Below are positions 1-8,600 of a DNA stretch of 64,000 nt, piece by piece; positions within the stretch are counted from its first letter, which is position 1; each line of letters opens with the position of its first letter. Made by a program: the position numbers and the translations under genes. This DNA comes from a virus. Below the pieces are notes generated by a model, which saw only the letters and a list, made by a program, of their open reading frames with translations, had not been told where the DNA came from and did not search any database. The stretch is taken from the IMG/VR virus record IMGVR_UViG_3300023184_004198, positions 1 through 64,000 of that record, one strand, 5' to 3'.

Positions 1-1
1 C

Positions 2-37
2 AACGTGATTGACCTCAAGCGCCTGGCAGGTCTTTAA
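2..37 (+). CDS. C-terminal end of an upstream gene (partial), possibly scaffold gp22
   Basis: An open frame enters from the left edge and ends at TAA 35-37, giving the tail NVIDLKRLAGL. It lies directly upstream of gp23, where T4 has the scaffold gene 22, so a scaffold C-terminus is possible from position alone. The ending resembles the short REMAGI motifs in the core-type protein at 32770-36222. Eleven residues are too few for a firm identity. Confidence 0.45.
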   Translation, partial: NVIDLKRLAGL

Positions 38-56
38 TCTTAACAAGGAGACTTAA

Positions 57-1253
57 ATGTCACAAGAACTATTAGAAAGTCGTTGGGGCGAAACCAAAGA
101 GGCACTGTTAGAAGGTCTTAATGGAACCAAACGCAATAGCATGAATGTTATCCTCGAAAACACTCGTCGCTATTTGAAAGAGAATGCAACAGCAGGTAGT
201 ACTGCTGCTGGCAACATTGCAACACTTAACCGTGTTATTCTGCCAGTGATCCGTCGTGTTATGCCCACCGTTATTGCTAACGAGTTGGTTGGCGTTCAGC
301 CCATGACAGGTCCAGTTGGTCAAATCCACACCCTGCGTGTGCGTTATGCCAACAGCTTGACAGATACTTCCGCAGCCGCTACTTCTGTATCAGCTGGTGA
401 AGAAGCATTGAGCCCATTCAAAATTGCTCAAGCATACTCTACCGTTCCTAGCGGTACAAACACTGCTACCAACTACACTGGCGGCAACACAGCCACCATG
501 GAAGGTACTGGCGGTAAGCAAATCAGCGTTCAAATCCTGAAGCAAGCCGTTGAAGCTCGCACACGTAAGTTGCAAGCACGCTGGACATTTGAATCTGCAC
601 AAGACGCACAAGCCATGCATGGTATTGACGTTGAAGCAGAAATCATGGCAGCATTGGCTCAAGAGATTACCGCTGAGATCGACCAAGAGATTCTCTTGTC
701 ATTGCGCTCATTGGCCGCTACTGAGTTCACATACAACCAAGCTACCGTTTCTGGTACAGCAACATTCGTTGGTGACGAACACGCCGCTTTGGCTGTGTTG
801 GTTAACCGTGTTGCTAACTTGATTGCTCAACGCACACGTCGTGGCGCTGGTAACTACGCTGTGGTTTCTTCTGCTGCTTTGACAGTGTTGCAAAGTGCAA
901 CAACTTCTGCTTTTGCTCGCACCACAGAAGGTACATTTGAAGCACCTACCAACACCAAGTTTGTTGGTACATTGAACGGCTCTATGCGTGTGTTTGTCGA
1001 CAGTTATGCTGCTGACACACAAAGCGTATTGGTCGGTTACAAAGGTTCTTCAGAAGCAGACGCACCAGCATTCTACTGCCCATACATCCCATTGATGTCT
1101 TCAGGCGTTGTGTTGGATCCAAGCACATTCGAACCAGTGGTGTCATTCATGACACGTTATGGTTACATCGAATTGACCAACACTGCATCTAGCTTCGGCA
1201 ACGCTGGTGACTACGTTGGTGAGATCGCTGTGTCTAACCTTTCATTCTCCTAA
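57..1253 (+). CDS. 23: Major capsid protein, T4 gp23 family
   Basis: This protein builds the hexameric lattice of the head. The family signature ELVGVQPMTGPVGQIHTLR (about residues 76-94) follows the helix VILPVIRRVMPTVIAN and is diagnostic for gp23. At 398 residues it is shorter than T4 gp23 (521). A gp21-type prohead protease site (L/I-x-E) is visible as LKE at residues 40-42, just before a Gly/Ala/Thr-rich stretch, so the mature protein probably begins near Asn43; this is inference. The ATG is preceded by AAGGAG at a good distance. A bidirectional terminator lies about 35 nt after the stop. No gp24-like vertex paralog is present in this window. Confidence 0.95.
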   Translation: MSQELLESRWGETKEALLEGLNGTKRNSMNVILENTRRYLKENATAGSTAAGNIATLNRVILPVIRRVMPTVIANELVGVQPMTGPVGQIHTLRVRYANSLTDTSAAATSVSAGEEALSPFKIAQAYSTVPSGTNTATNYTGGNTATMEGTGGKQISVQILKQAVEARTRKLQARWTFESAQDAQAMHGIDVEAEIMAALAQEITAEIDQEILLSLRSLAATEFTYNQATVSGTATFVGDEHAALAVLVNRVANLIAQRTRRGAGNYAVVSSAALTVLQSATTSAFARTTEGTFEAPTNTKFVGTLNGSMRVFVDSYAADTQSVLVGYKGSSEADAPAFYCPYIPLMSSGVVLDPSTFEPVVSFMTRYGYIELTNTASSFGNAGDYVGEIAVSNLSFS

Positions 1254-1285
1254 TCAGAGAATCCAACCCAGGGATGGGAAGGAAC

Positions 1286-1311
1286 AAAAAAGCACCCTCG
1301 GGTGCTTTTTT
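1286..1311. terminator. Bidirectional intrinsic terminator between convergent genes
   Basis: The stem AGCACC/GGTGCT with loop CTCG is flanked by an A-run on the left and a T-run on the right, so it can end transcripts from both directions. It sits between the end of gp23 (1253) and the end of the reverse-strand glycosyltransferase gene (1317). Confidence 0.9.
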
Positions 1312-1316
1312 GTTGG

Positions 1317-2465
1317 CTATACTTTGAACCAAGTTAGATATTGTTCTATTTTTTTGGTAACACTGGACCAATCTCCCATTGAAGGTTGACGGAATATCCT
1401 TGTGCTAGGATACCAAGGACTTGAGTCTCGGTCTAACATCCAACGCCAATCTGTGGCAAACCACTGTAACATCAACCAGGTAGGTCTTCCCAGTGCACCT
1501 GCTAGATGTGTAATAGCAGTGTCTACGCTAATCACAACATCCAAACAAGTTATCAATGCCGCAGTGTCAGCAAAACTAGCAATGGCTCCTGGGTACATTG
1601 TGACTCCAGCCGCTGCTAGTGCCTGCGATTCTTCATCAGTGGCATCCACCTGCAGGTTGATCCACTCGTATTGCGGATTGTTTTTGACTAACTCCAGCAT
1701 GGTTTCAAATGGCACGCTTTTGTGTTGATTAAGCCAGGCATCTCTACGTCCCGACCATGAAAATCCAACCCGCATGCGTGTTTTAGGACCCATGCGTTGT
1801 AACCAGGCTTTGACATCAGTTTCTTGTGCATTGATATAACTGATAGGACGCGGCAAATTATCTAAAGTAATTCCCAATACTCCAGGAATACTCATGATAG
1901 GAACCCAATAATCAAACTCGGGCGGTTCATCAGTGTATCTGCCAACCCAGTTAATAATACTAGCATTGGCTAACAAAGGAATCATGCCATCCGTGACTTG
2001 AAACAAAATCTTTGCTCCTGCGGCATGCAAGTTAAACAAAAATCTGCAGAACTGTATATTGTCTCCATGTCCCTGTTCACCTATGACCAATATGGTTTTG
2101 TCTTTTAAATCTTGTCCAGTCCAACGAGGTTGAGCATGTTGTGGCAGCGATCCCGCTAGATGTTCATACTGCCAACGTGCTTCGTAGGCCGGCCATCCAC
2201 GAGCATAATCGCCCATGATCAAATAACTCACAGCCAAGTTAAAACGTGCTGTGACATTGTTGGGATCAAGTATGGCAGCATGTTCTAAAAATGGTATGCC
2301 ACGTCTTGGTTGGCCCATTTCTCTCATGACGTTGCCATAGTTGTTGAATGCTGCCGCAGAATCAGGATCTTGACACATGGCCAAAGTATAACACTGCAAT
2401 GCCTGTGCAGGTTGATTGTTGGCACGATATTGGTTGCCTTCTTCAATGAGTTGTGATGAGTCCAT
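1317..2465 (-). CDS. TPR-containing glycosyltransferase (GT9/GT41-like)
   Basis: The N-terminal ~100 residues hold about three tetratricopeptide repeats (for example AAFNNYGNVMREMGQPRRG). A C-terminal glycosyltransferase-B-like part follows, with the segment VIGEQGHGDNIQFCRFLF and the late motif VDTAITHLAGALGRPTWLML, as in bacterial TPR proteins fused to heptosyltransferase-like domains. It probably transfers a sugar to a protein or glycan acceptor, with the TPRs binding the acceptor. It is reverse-oriented between gp23 and another virion gene, so the acceptor could be a head protein, but that is inference. The ATG is preceded by TAAATA-TCTC with no Shine-Dalgarno sequence. Confidence 0.8.
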   Translation of the reverse strand: MDSSQLIEEGNQYRANNQPAQALQCYTLAMCQDPDSAAAFNNYGNVMREMGQPRRGIPFLEHAAILDPNNVTARFNLAVSYLIMGDYARGWPAYEARWQYEHLAGSLPQHAQPRWTGQDLKDKTILVIGEQGHGDNIQFCRFLFNLHAAGAKILFQVTDGMIPLLANASIINWVGRYTDEPPEFDYWVPIMSIPGVLGITLDNLPRPISYINAQETDVKAWLQRMGPKTRMRVGFSWSGRRDAWLNQHKSVPFETMLELVKNNPQYEWINLQVDATDEESQALAAAGVTMYPGAIASFADTAALITCLDVVISVDTAITHLAGALGRPTWLMLQWFATDWRWMLDRDSSPWYPSTRIFRQPSMGDWSSVTKKIEQYLTWFKV

Positions 2466-2469
2466 GAGA

Positions 2470-2475
2470 TATTTA
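2470..2475 (-). promoter_or_regulatory. Late-type promoter box abutting the TPR-glycosyltransferase start
   Basis: TAAATA on the reverse strand ends 4 nt before the ATG at 2465. Initiation 6-7 nt downstream of the box would give a leaderless mRNA. No Shine-Dalgarno sequence is present. Confidence 0.5.
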
Positions 2476-2511
2476 CAGTATATACAGTGCGGTTTATTAT
2501 TTTAACTGATC

Positions 2512-2519
2512 CATAAATA
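2512..2519 (+). promoter_or_regulatory. T4-type late promoter (CATAAATA)
   Basis: CATAAATA matches 7 of 8 bases of the T4 late consensus TATAAATA. It precedes the virion protein gene at 2608 by about 90 nt. Confidence 0.6.
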
Positions 2520-2525
2520 AAAGTC

Positions 2526-2569
2526 AACGCAATTCTGCGTTTTATGCGGCTTAACCCACCGCGTAGCGG
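2526..2569 (+). other. Structured 5' leader with consecutive hairpins
   Basis: Two small hairpins lie downstream of the late promoter: AACGCA-ATTC-TGCGTT (2526-2541, followed by TT) and CCGC-GTA-GCGG (2559-2569). The region ends with a strong AAGGAG before the ATG at 2608. The leader may stabilise the mRNA; the first hairpin is too short to call a terminator. Confidence 0.4.
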
Positions 2570-2607
2570 CTAGAACCCGCATTGGGCTTCTATAAGGAGA
2601 AATCATA

Positions 2608-3408
2608 ATGGGAAGAGCTCTAAAAATTCAAAAAACAAATCCTGCCGGTGGTAATGGAGGTGCTTCAGTAAATGTGGATCAAGGCTTTCCACCTTTTTCA
2701 GCATTGACCAATCCTGAATATAACACACCAGTTCAAACTCTGGATGCAGCACAGTTTTTGGGCGTGGTTGGTGGCAGTTCAACAGACAGCACAGCAAGCA
2801 CAACTTATCCAGAAATAGCCGCAGTGGTCAACATTGCTTTGGCTGACGGTACCAGTACCACTGCTGGTGCAGGACGCATTGTGCGCCAAAAAGGCTCACA
2901 CAAGTTCTTGGTAGAATACACTGCTAGTTCAACCTCAGCAGGCAGTTTTATTGTGGGACAAGCATACAAGATTCTTTCTGTGGGCACCACAACTGACTGG
3001 AATGCTGTGGGTCACGGCGAAGGTTCGGCAGCAGTAGGCGATGAATTTACCGCTACAGCAGCTGGTTCTGGCAATGGCACAGCATACCCAATAGGCGTTT
3101 GCATTTTGTCAAACACAGGTACACCTGCCGCTGGATACATGAGTATTGCTTACAGTGTAGGCGACAGCTCTGCTGTGTATGCCAGTTATATCAGCAACAA
3201 GTGGGTACGTGACTGGTCTGGAATGACCTATGCCACATACGCTGACACCAACTACGGTGTTAACATTCAAAGCGGTGAAAATCAGTATGTTACCAACTTC
3301 TTCACAGACGAAGGCAACGTTACTGTATCTGGTGGCGAAATGGTGGGAACAACCTACACAACCAACGCTACTATTCAATTGGCTCAAATCGCCAACGTTA
3401 CTTCTTAA
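2608..3408 (+). CDS. Virion structural protein, probably head-associated
   Basis: This is a 266-residue Gly/Ser/Thr/Ala-rich protein with a basic N-terminus (MGRALKIQKTNPAGG). Residues ~112-155 carry a module of the kind GQAYKILSVGTTTDWNAVG...GDEFTATAAGSGNGTA that recurs in structural proteins of aquatic T4-like phages. The composition suggests a beta-rich surface protein. Position after gp23, a good AAGGAG Shine-Dalgarno sequence and its own late promoter suggest abundant late expression, possibly as a head decoration protein. No enzyme motif is seen, and the exact role is not identified. Confidence 0.6.
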   Translation: MGRALKIQKTNPAGGNGGASVNVDQGFPPFSALTNPEYNTPVQTLDAAQFLGVVGGSSTDSTASTTYPEIAAVVNIALADGTSTTAGAGRIVRQKGSHKFLVEYTASSTSAGSFIVGQAYKILSVGTTTDWNAVGHGEGSAAVGDEFTATAAGSGNGTAYPIGVCILSNTGTPAAGYMSIAYSVGDSSAVYASYISNKWVRDWSGMTYATYADTNYGVNIQSGENQYVTNFFTDEGNVTVSGGEMVGTTYTTNATIQLAQIANVTS

Positions 3409-3425
3409 TTTGTAAAGTGATCGGA

Positions 3426-3457
3426 TCCTCCCTGATACATACAGGGAGGATTTTTTT
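3426..3457 (+). terminator. Intrinsic terminator whose 3' arm is the next gene's Shine-Dalgarno sequence
   Basis: The perfect 9-bp stem TCCTCCCTG/CAGGGAGGA (3426-3434 and 3442-3450) has a 7-nt loop and is followed directly by seven T residues. The ATG of the next gene begins at the very next base (3458). GGGAGGA in the 3' arm is an ideal Shine-Dalgarno sequence with about 8 nt spacing, so the hairpin both ends upstream transcripts and hides the ribosome site. The loop contains GATACATA, a degenerate (6/8) late box. Confidence 0.8.
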
Positions 3458-4045
3458 ATGAGTGCAGCATTTGTATTGGGCAACGGTGTCAGCCGACTGG
3501 CAGTGAATTTAAATCAACTAAAGCAACGTGGAAAAATCTACGGATGTAATGCCTTGTACAGAGAATTTGCACCAGATGTGTTGGTCAGCACAGATCGAGG
3601 TATTGCACAAACTATTCAAAATTCTGGATATGCACAAAACAACACAATGTATACCAGAAAACCCTTGCCGGGACTGGGTGCTCGTACAGTGCCACAAAGT
3701 TATTTTGGTTACAGTTCAGGACCTATTGCAGTGGGGTTGGCTGCATTGGACAAACATCTAGCAGTATACCTCATTGGATTTGACATGGGCCCAATCGGCA
3801 ACAACAAGTTCAACAATGTGTATGCAGACACAGAATTTTATAGAAAAAGCATAAGTTTGCCCACATTTACTGGCAACTGGATCAGACAAATTGCAACCAT
3901 TTGTCGAGACTTCTCGGACACCAGTTTTCATCGCGTCATGGGCGATACCACTGCCAGTATTCCTGAACTAAACAATATTCCTAATTTAAAAAACATGCCC
4001 ATGTCAGACTTGCTTGACCGTATAAATAACACAAAGGACCTTTAA
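3458..4045 (+). CDS. Conserved phage protein with Rossmann-like N-terminus, function unknown
   Basis: This is a 195-residue protein that opens with AAFVLGNGVSRLAVNL, a nucleotide-binding-like beta-Gly-rich-loop-alpha start. It continues IYGCNALYREFAPDVLVSTDRG and later AVYLIGFDMGP. The pattern recalls DUF115/MptE-like or sialyltransferase-like Rossmann proteins of marine phages, but no catalytic set is certain. Translation depends on the Shine-Dalgarno sequence in the preceding terminator hairpin. The next fibre gene starts immediately after its stop (4045/4046), so the two are probably coupled. Confidence 0.5.
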   Translation: MSAAFVLGNGVSRLAVNLNQLKQRGKIYGCNALYREFAPDVLVSTDRGIAQTIQNSGYAQNNTMYTRKPLPGLGARTVPQSYFGYSSGPIAVGLAALDKHLAVYLIGFDMGPIGNNKFNNVYADTEFYRKSISLPTFTGNWIRQIATICRDFSDTSFHRVMGDTTASIPELNNIPNLKNMPMSDLLDRINNTKDL

Positions 4046-5554
4046 ATGTCAACAGTCAAACGAGTCAGTGGCGACTACACACTAGAAACCATAAATGCAG
4101 GTGATTTAGTCACTCTACAAAGTACCAATGTAAACATTGTGGGCAATCTCACAGTGACAGGCAATGCTGTGTTGACTGGAAATATCAATGCCGACAAAAT
4201 TTTTAACGGCACCAGTAGTGTAGAAATTCCCACAATCAATGGCAATATCACATTCAATCCTGGTGGCGTCAGCAATATCATGGTGGTATCCCCTTCTGGT
4301 ACTACCTTTAGTGGTGTGGTAGCATTTACAGGCAATGTAGACGCAGGTAATCTCAACACCACCGGCGGTGTTTATACTGCCAGTGGTACTGGTGCTGGCA
4401 ATGTTTCAATTGTCAACGGCAACATGTTGATTGCCTACAGTTCTAATACTACCAGCAATCAAAACATTAGATTTCAAGATTCGAACATAGCAGTAACTTC
4501 AGTAGGTGCAAACATTGGTGGCATAGAATGGTTTACATCTGACGCCACAGGCGCTGGCGCTAGAATCACAGCAAGAATTCGTGCAGTGTACGAAGACAGT
4601 GATGGCAACGCTAACATTCAAATTCAAACTGGCAGTACCTCAACTCCCACGACAAGAATCACTGTGATTGGTAGTTCAGGCAATGTAGGTATAGCCAATG
4701 TGGCACCGTTGCATGCGTTAGCGGTAACTGGCACAGTGTATGGCTCTAGCACACTTACCGCAGTGGGTAATATCACCGGCGGCAACATTGTCACAGCAGG
4801 ACTTGTGACTGTGACTGGTAATGTAAATGGTGGAAACTTACAAACTGCAGGATTGATCACAGCCACTGGCAACGTCACTGGTGGTAATGTAATCAGTTTG
4901 GGTGCGTTGAGTGCAGGTGCTGCTGGTATAACTGCAACTGGTAATATTCGCGGCGGTAACATTGTCAGTGATGACCAAATTTCAGCCACTGGTAACGTAA
5001 ACGCTGCCAACTTTAATGCTACACAAAACTTCAGTACCACAGGCAATGTACGCAGTGGCACAGTAACAGCATCTGGAAATATTGTTGGATCCAATATTCA
5101 AATAACCGGCAACAGTTACGGCACGGGTATTGGAGTAGAAAACATTGTATGGCAACCAACCACTGTGGCATTTAACAGTGCTGTACAGGCCAACGTTGGT
5201 ACATTAGGCTTCTTTATGCTGGGTGGTTACACTTACAAATTTGAAGCATACTTGCCTATATTACCTGCTGGTGCTACCACAACTGGTTTCAGTACATATT
5301 TTGATGCAGGAACTTGTTATTACACTGTTGAAGCACAAACCACACAAACTTCGGCATTTAGCACATCGACCTCCAACGTTTCGGGCACAGCCGCAGCCAC
5401 TCAAGGCATGACTGGTACCACACCTAGAACAGCAAGAATCACAGGCACTATTTACAGCGCCGGCAATGCCAATGTTGCTATACAAGCACAAACCAGTGCT
5501 GCAAATATCAACATACAAAGTGGCGCATTCCTGACCTACACTAGATTATCCTAA
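4046..5554 (+). CDS. Repeat-containing tail fibre/structural protein
   Basis: The middle of this 502-residue protein (about residues 225-360) is built from ~10-residue beta repeats such as TATGNVTGGNV and SATGNVNAANF, expected to form an elongated trimeric beta structure. The last ~130 residues are non-repetitive and begin near GTGIGVENIVWQPTTVAFNS; they look like a compact beta-sandwich tip. It starts right after the stop of the preceding gene with AAAGGA upstream. It heads a run of fibre-type genes reaching 14815. Receptor binding by the tip is plausible but inferred. Confidence 0.7.
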   Translation: MSTVKRVSGDYTLETINAGDLVTLQSTNVNIVGNLTVTGNAVLTGNINADKIFNGTSSVEIPTINGNITFNPGGVSNIMVVSPSGTTFSGVVAFTGNVDAGNLNTTGGVYTASGTGAGNVSIVNGNMLIAYSSNTTSNQNIRFQDSNIAVTSVGANIGGIEWFTSDATGAGARITARIRAVYEDSDGNANIQIQTGSTSTPTTRITVIGSSGNVGIANVAPLHALAVTGTVYGSSTLTAVGNITGGNIVTAGLVTVTGNVNGGNLQTAGLITATGNVTGGNVISLGALSAGAAGITATGNIRGGNIVSDDQISATGNVNAANFNATQNFSTTGNVRSGTVTASGNIVGSNIQITGNSYGTGIGVENIVWQPTTVAFNSAVQANVGTLGFFMLGGYTYKFEAYLPILPAGATTTGFSTYFDAGTCYYTVEAQTTQTSAFSTSTSNVSGTAAATQGMTGTTPRTARITGTIYSAGNANVAIQAQTSAANINIQSGAFLTYTRLS

Positions 5555-5566
5555 AATAGCAAACAA

Positions 5567-5593
5567 GTCCTTTTGGTAAATACATCAGAGGAC
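5567..5593 (+). promoter_or_regulatory. Late promoter (TAAATA) inside an SD-masking hairpin
   Basis: TAAATA lies at 5577-5582. GTCCT (5567-5571) can pair with AGGAC (5589-5593), and that right arm overlaps the Shine-Dalgarno AGAGGA before ATG 5605. A transcript started about 6-7 nt after the box would lack the left arm and expose the ribosome site. The stem is only 5 bp. Confidence 0.45.
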
Positions 5594-5604
5594 ATTGTAG
5601 ATCT

Positions 5605-8600
5605 ATGGCACAACAGATTATTGACATTGGTGCTGCTGCGAATGACGGCACTGGTGAACCATTACGCGATGCATTTAACGCTGTAAATGAAAACTTTACT
5701 GAGATTTATACTGCTGGCCCAGTAGGCAGCAATGTCGTCATCTCCGGTAATACCATCACCGTCACTGGTGTCAACAACAACCTAGTGCTCAAAGCCAATG
5801 GCATTGGCAATATTCAAGCAAATAGTTCAATCATGCCCAGTATTGATGCTGTGTATGACATCGGGGCTCCTACTGCAAGAATTGACACTGTTTATGCTGC
5901 ATATTTTGTAGGCAACGGACAAGGCATTACTGGAATTACCACAGCAGGTACCAGCATAAATTCTGGTACATCCAATGTAAAAATTGTCAGTGCAAACGGC
6001 AATGTAACTGTCAGTGTAAATGGCACATCAAATGTGGCTGTGTTTGGCAGCACTGACTCAAATATCAAAGGAAATCTAGCAGTTGGGAATCTTTCAACTG
6101 CAGGACAAATAACTGCCGCCAGCAATATCACTGGTGGTAATATTAGAACTGTTGGCTCAGTCAGCGCAACAGGCAATATCACAGGCAACTATATTTTAGG
6201 TAATGGTGCATTGTTGTCGGGCATTATTACTTCTGTATCTAACATCAACAACGGCAACAGCAACGTAAACATTCAAAATGCAGGCGCCAATGTTACTGTC
6301 AGTGTAAATGGCATAGCAAACACTGTGGTATTTGGTTCTGCGGCTACTACATTCACTGGTAATATTGTTCCTGGTGCCAACAATGTATACACTTTGGGTA
6401 CTGCTACTCAAAGATTTAAAAACATTTATCTGAGTGGTAACACAATCACTCTTGGTGATTCAACATTTACCGCCAACGCTGATTCTGTTATTTTAACCAA
6501 CCCTGTTGGTGGAACTTTTACCATACAAGGAACCAGTCAACTCAGTGGATCGTCTATTGTAAATGGTCTCAGTCAAATGGCCATTCCTGTGGCCAATGGC
6601 AATGTACAGGTAAGTGTGGGAACCACTGCCAATGCATTGGTGATCAGTGCCACCAACATGCAAAGCATTGGTAACATATTGGCCAACAATCAAATCAGTG
6701 CTGCTGGTAACATTGTGACCAGCGGTTTCTTTGTGGGTAACTTTGTGGGCAATGTCACTGGCAACCTTGTTGTGCCTGGCGTTAACACACAGATTCTTTA
6801 CAACAACTTTGGCAATGCTGGAGCCAGTGCTGCCTTTAGATTTGACAGCACCTCCAATGTGTTAACACTCACAGGTAACGCACAAGTTGGTAACGTTCGT
6901 ACTGTGGGACAAGTCAGTGCCACTGGCAATGTAACTGGCAACTACTTTATTGGTAACGGTTCCTTGTTGACTGGCATTGCTGCCACTTACAGCAATGCCA
7001 ATGTGGCAACATATTTGGCCAGTGGAACCAACACATCAAATATCATTACCACTGCCAATATTGCTGGTGGAAACTTATCTTTAACTGGTGCATTCTCTCC
7101 CAGTTCGTTTAGTTCTGCAGGCAATGTAACTGGTGGCAACCTAAGAACAGCAGGAGTAGTAAGTTCAGCAGGCAACATCATAACTGACGGATACTTTGTT
7201 GGTACGTTTGCTGGCAACATCACAGGCAATTTGACAGTACCTGGATCAAATACACAAGTTATTTTTAACAACGCTGGCAATGCTGGCGCTAGTGCTGGAT
7301 TTAGATTTGACACAGCAGGGCCTAACTTGCTCACAGTCAATGGCAACGTACAGACCATTGGCCTGTTGGCATCTAGCAATGTGTCAGCAGCCGGCAATAT
7401 ATTGGCAAACAATGTTGTCATAACTGGCCTGGTCAGTGCGGTAGGAAGCATATCAACCACAGGCAATATCACTGGCGGAAATATCAACACTGCTGGTCAA
7501 GTCACAGCCACCGCCAATGTAACAGGTGGCAATTTGATCACTGCTGGCACATTGTCTGTGGGCAGTACTGTTAGCGCAACAGGCAATATCACTGGCAGTA
7601 ATATTATTACTACAGGGTCAGTAAGTGCTGGCGGCGATGTCAGTTTACTAGGCAATGTGGATGGCGGCAATATTCGCACTGTTGGGCAAGTCACTGCCAC
7701 AGGTAATATCACCGGCGGCAACATTCTGTTTGGCATATTCAAATTACTTAATAATGGTGATGCACAAGTTGGTAATTTAACTGTCAGCAATGGTCCAGGT
7801 ATTGGCAACCTTCTTGTTGGTAATATTATAAGTGCAACTGGCAACATACTGACCGGCGGTAACGTCAGCGCAACTGCCAACGTTGTTGGCGGTAACTTGC
7901 TGGCTGGATCAGGCGTTATCACCACAACTGGCAACATCACAGGCGGCAATATATTGGCTGGTTCAGGCGTTATTAGTACTGGTGGCAACGTCAATGGAGC
8001 AATATTCAACGGCAATGTGGCATTTGGTACCGGCACAGTGTCGGGCACTGGCAACATCACTGGTGGTAACGTATTAGTTTCAGGTGTGTTGCTATCTACC
8101 AACACAGTTTCAGCAGCCGGTAATGTAATTGGCGGCAACATCAACACAGGTGGAAATATTTCTACTTCAGGCAATGTGATTGCCCAAGACATCAGAGTTG
8201 GTCCAGGCATAACTGGCGGTACCATAAGTGCATTGGGCAATATCACCAGTGCCAACTCATTGAATGCGGTTAGTTTGAGTTTGAGTGGTAATGTTGTATC
8301 ACCACTCAATATCACAGGCAATGTAACTAGTGGCAATATTGTTGCTGTGGCAGCAGTCAATGCTGTTTCAATTAGTGCAAGTGGCAACATCACCGGTGGT
8401 AACATACTTGGCGGAGCCAACGTTAATGCCACAACTCACACAGGTACCACCGTTTCAGTAACTGCTAATATCACAGGCGGTAACTTGAATGCTGCGGGAT
8501 TGAGTCTGAGTGGCAATGTTGTGTCACCACTCAATGTCACAGGTACCGTAACTGGCGGAAATATCATTAGCGTGGCAGCAATGTCAGCAGCCACAATGAC

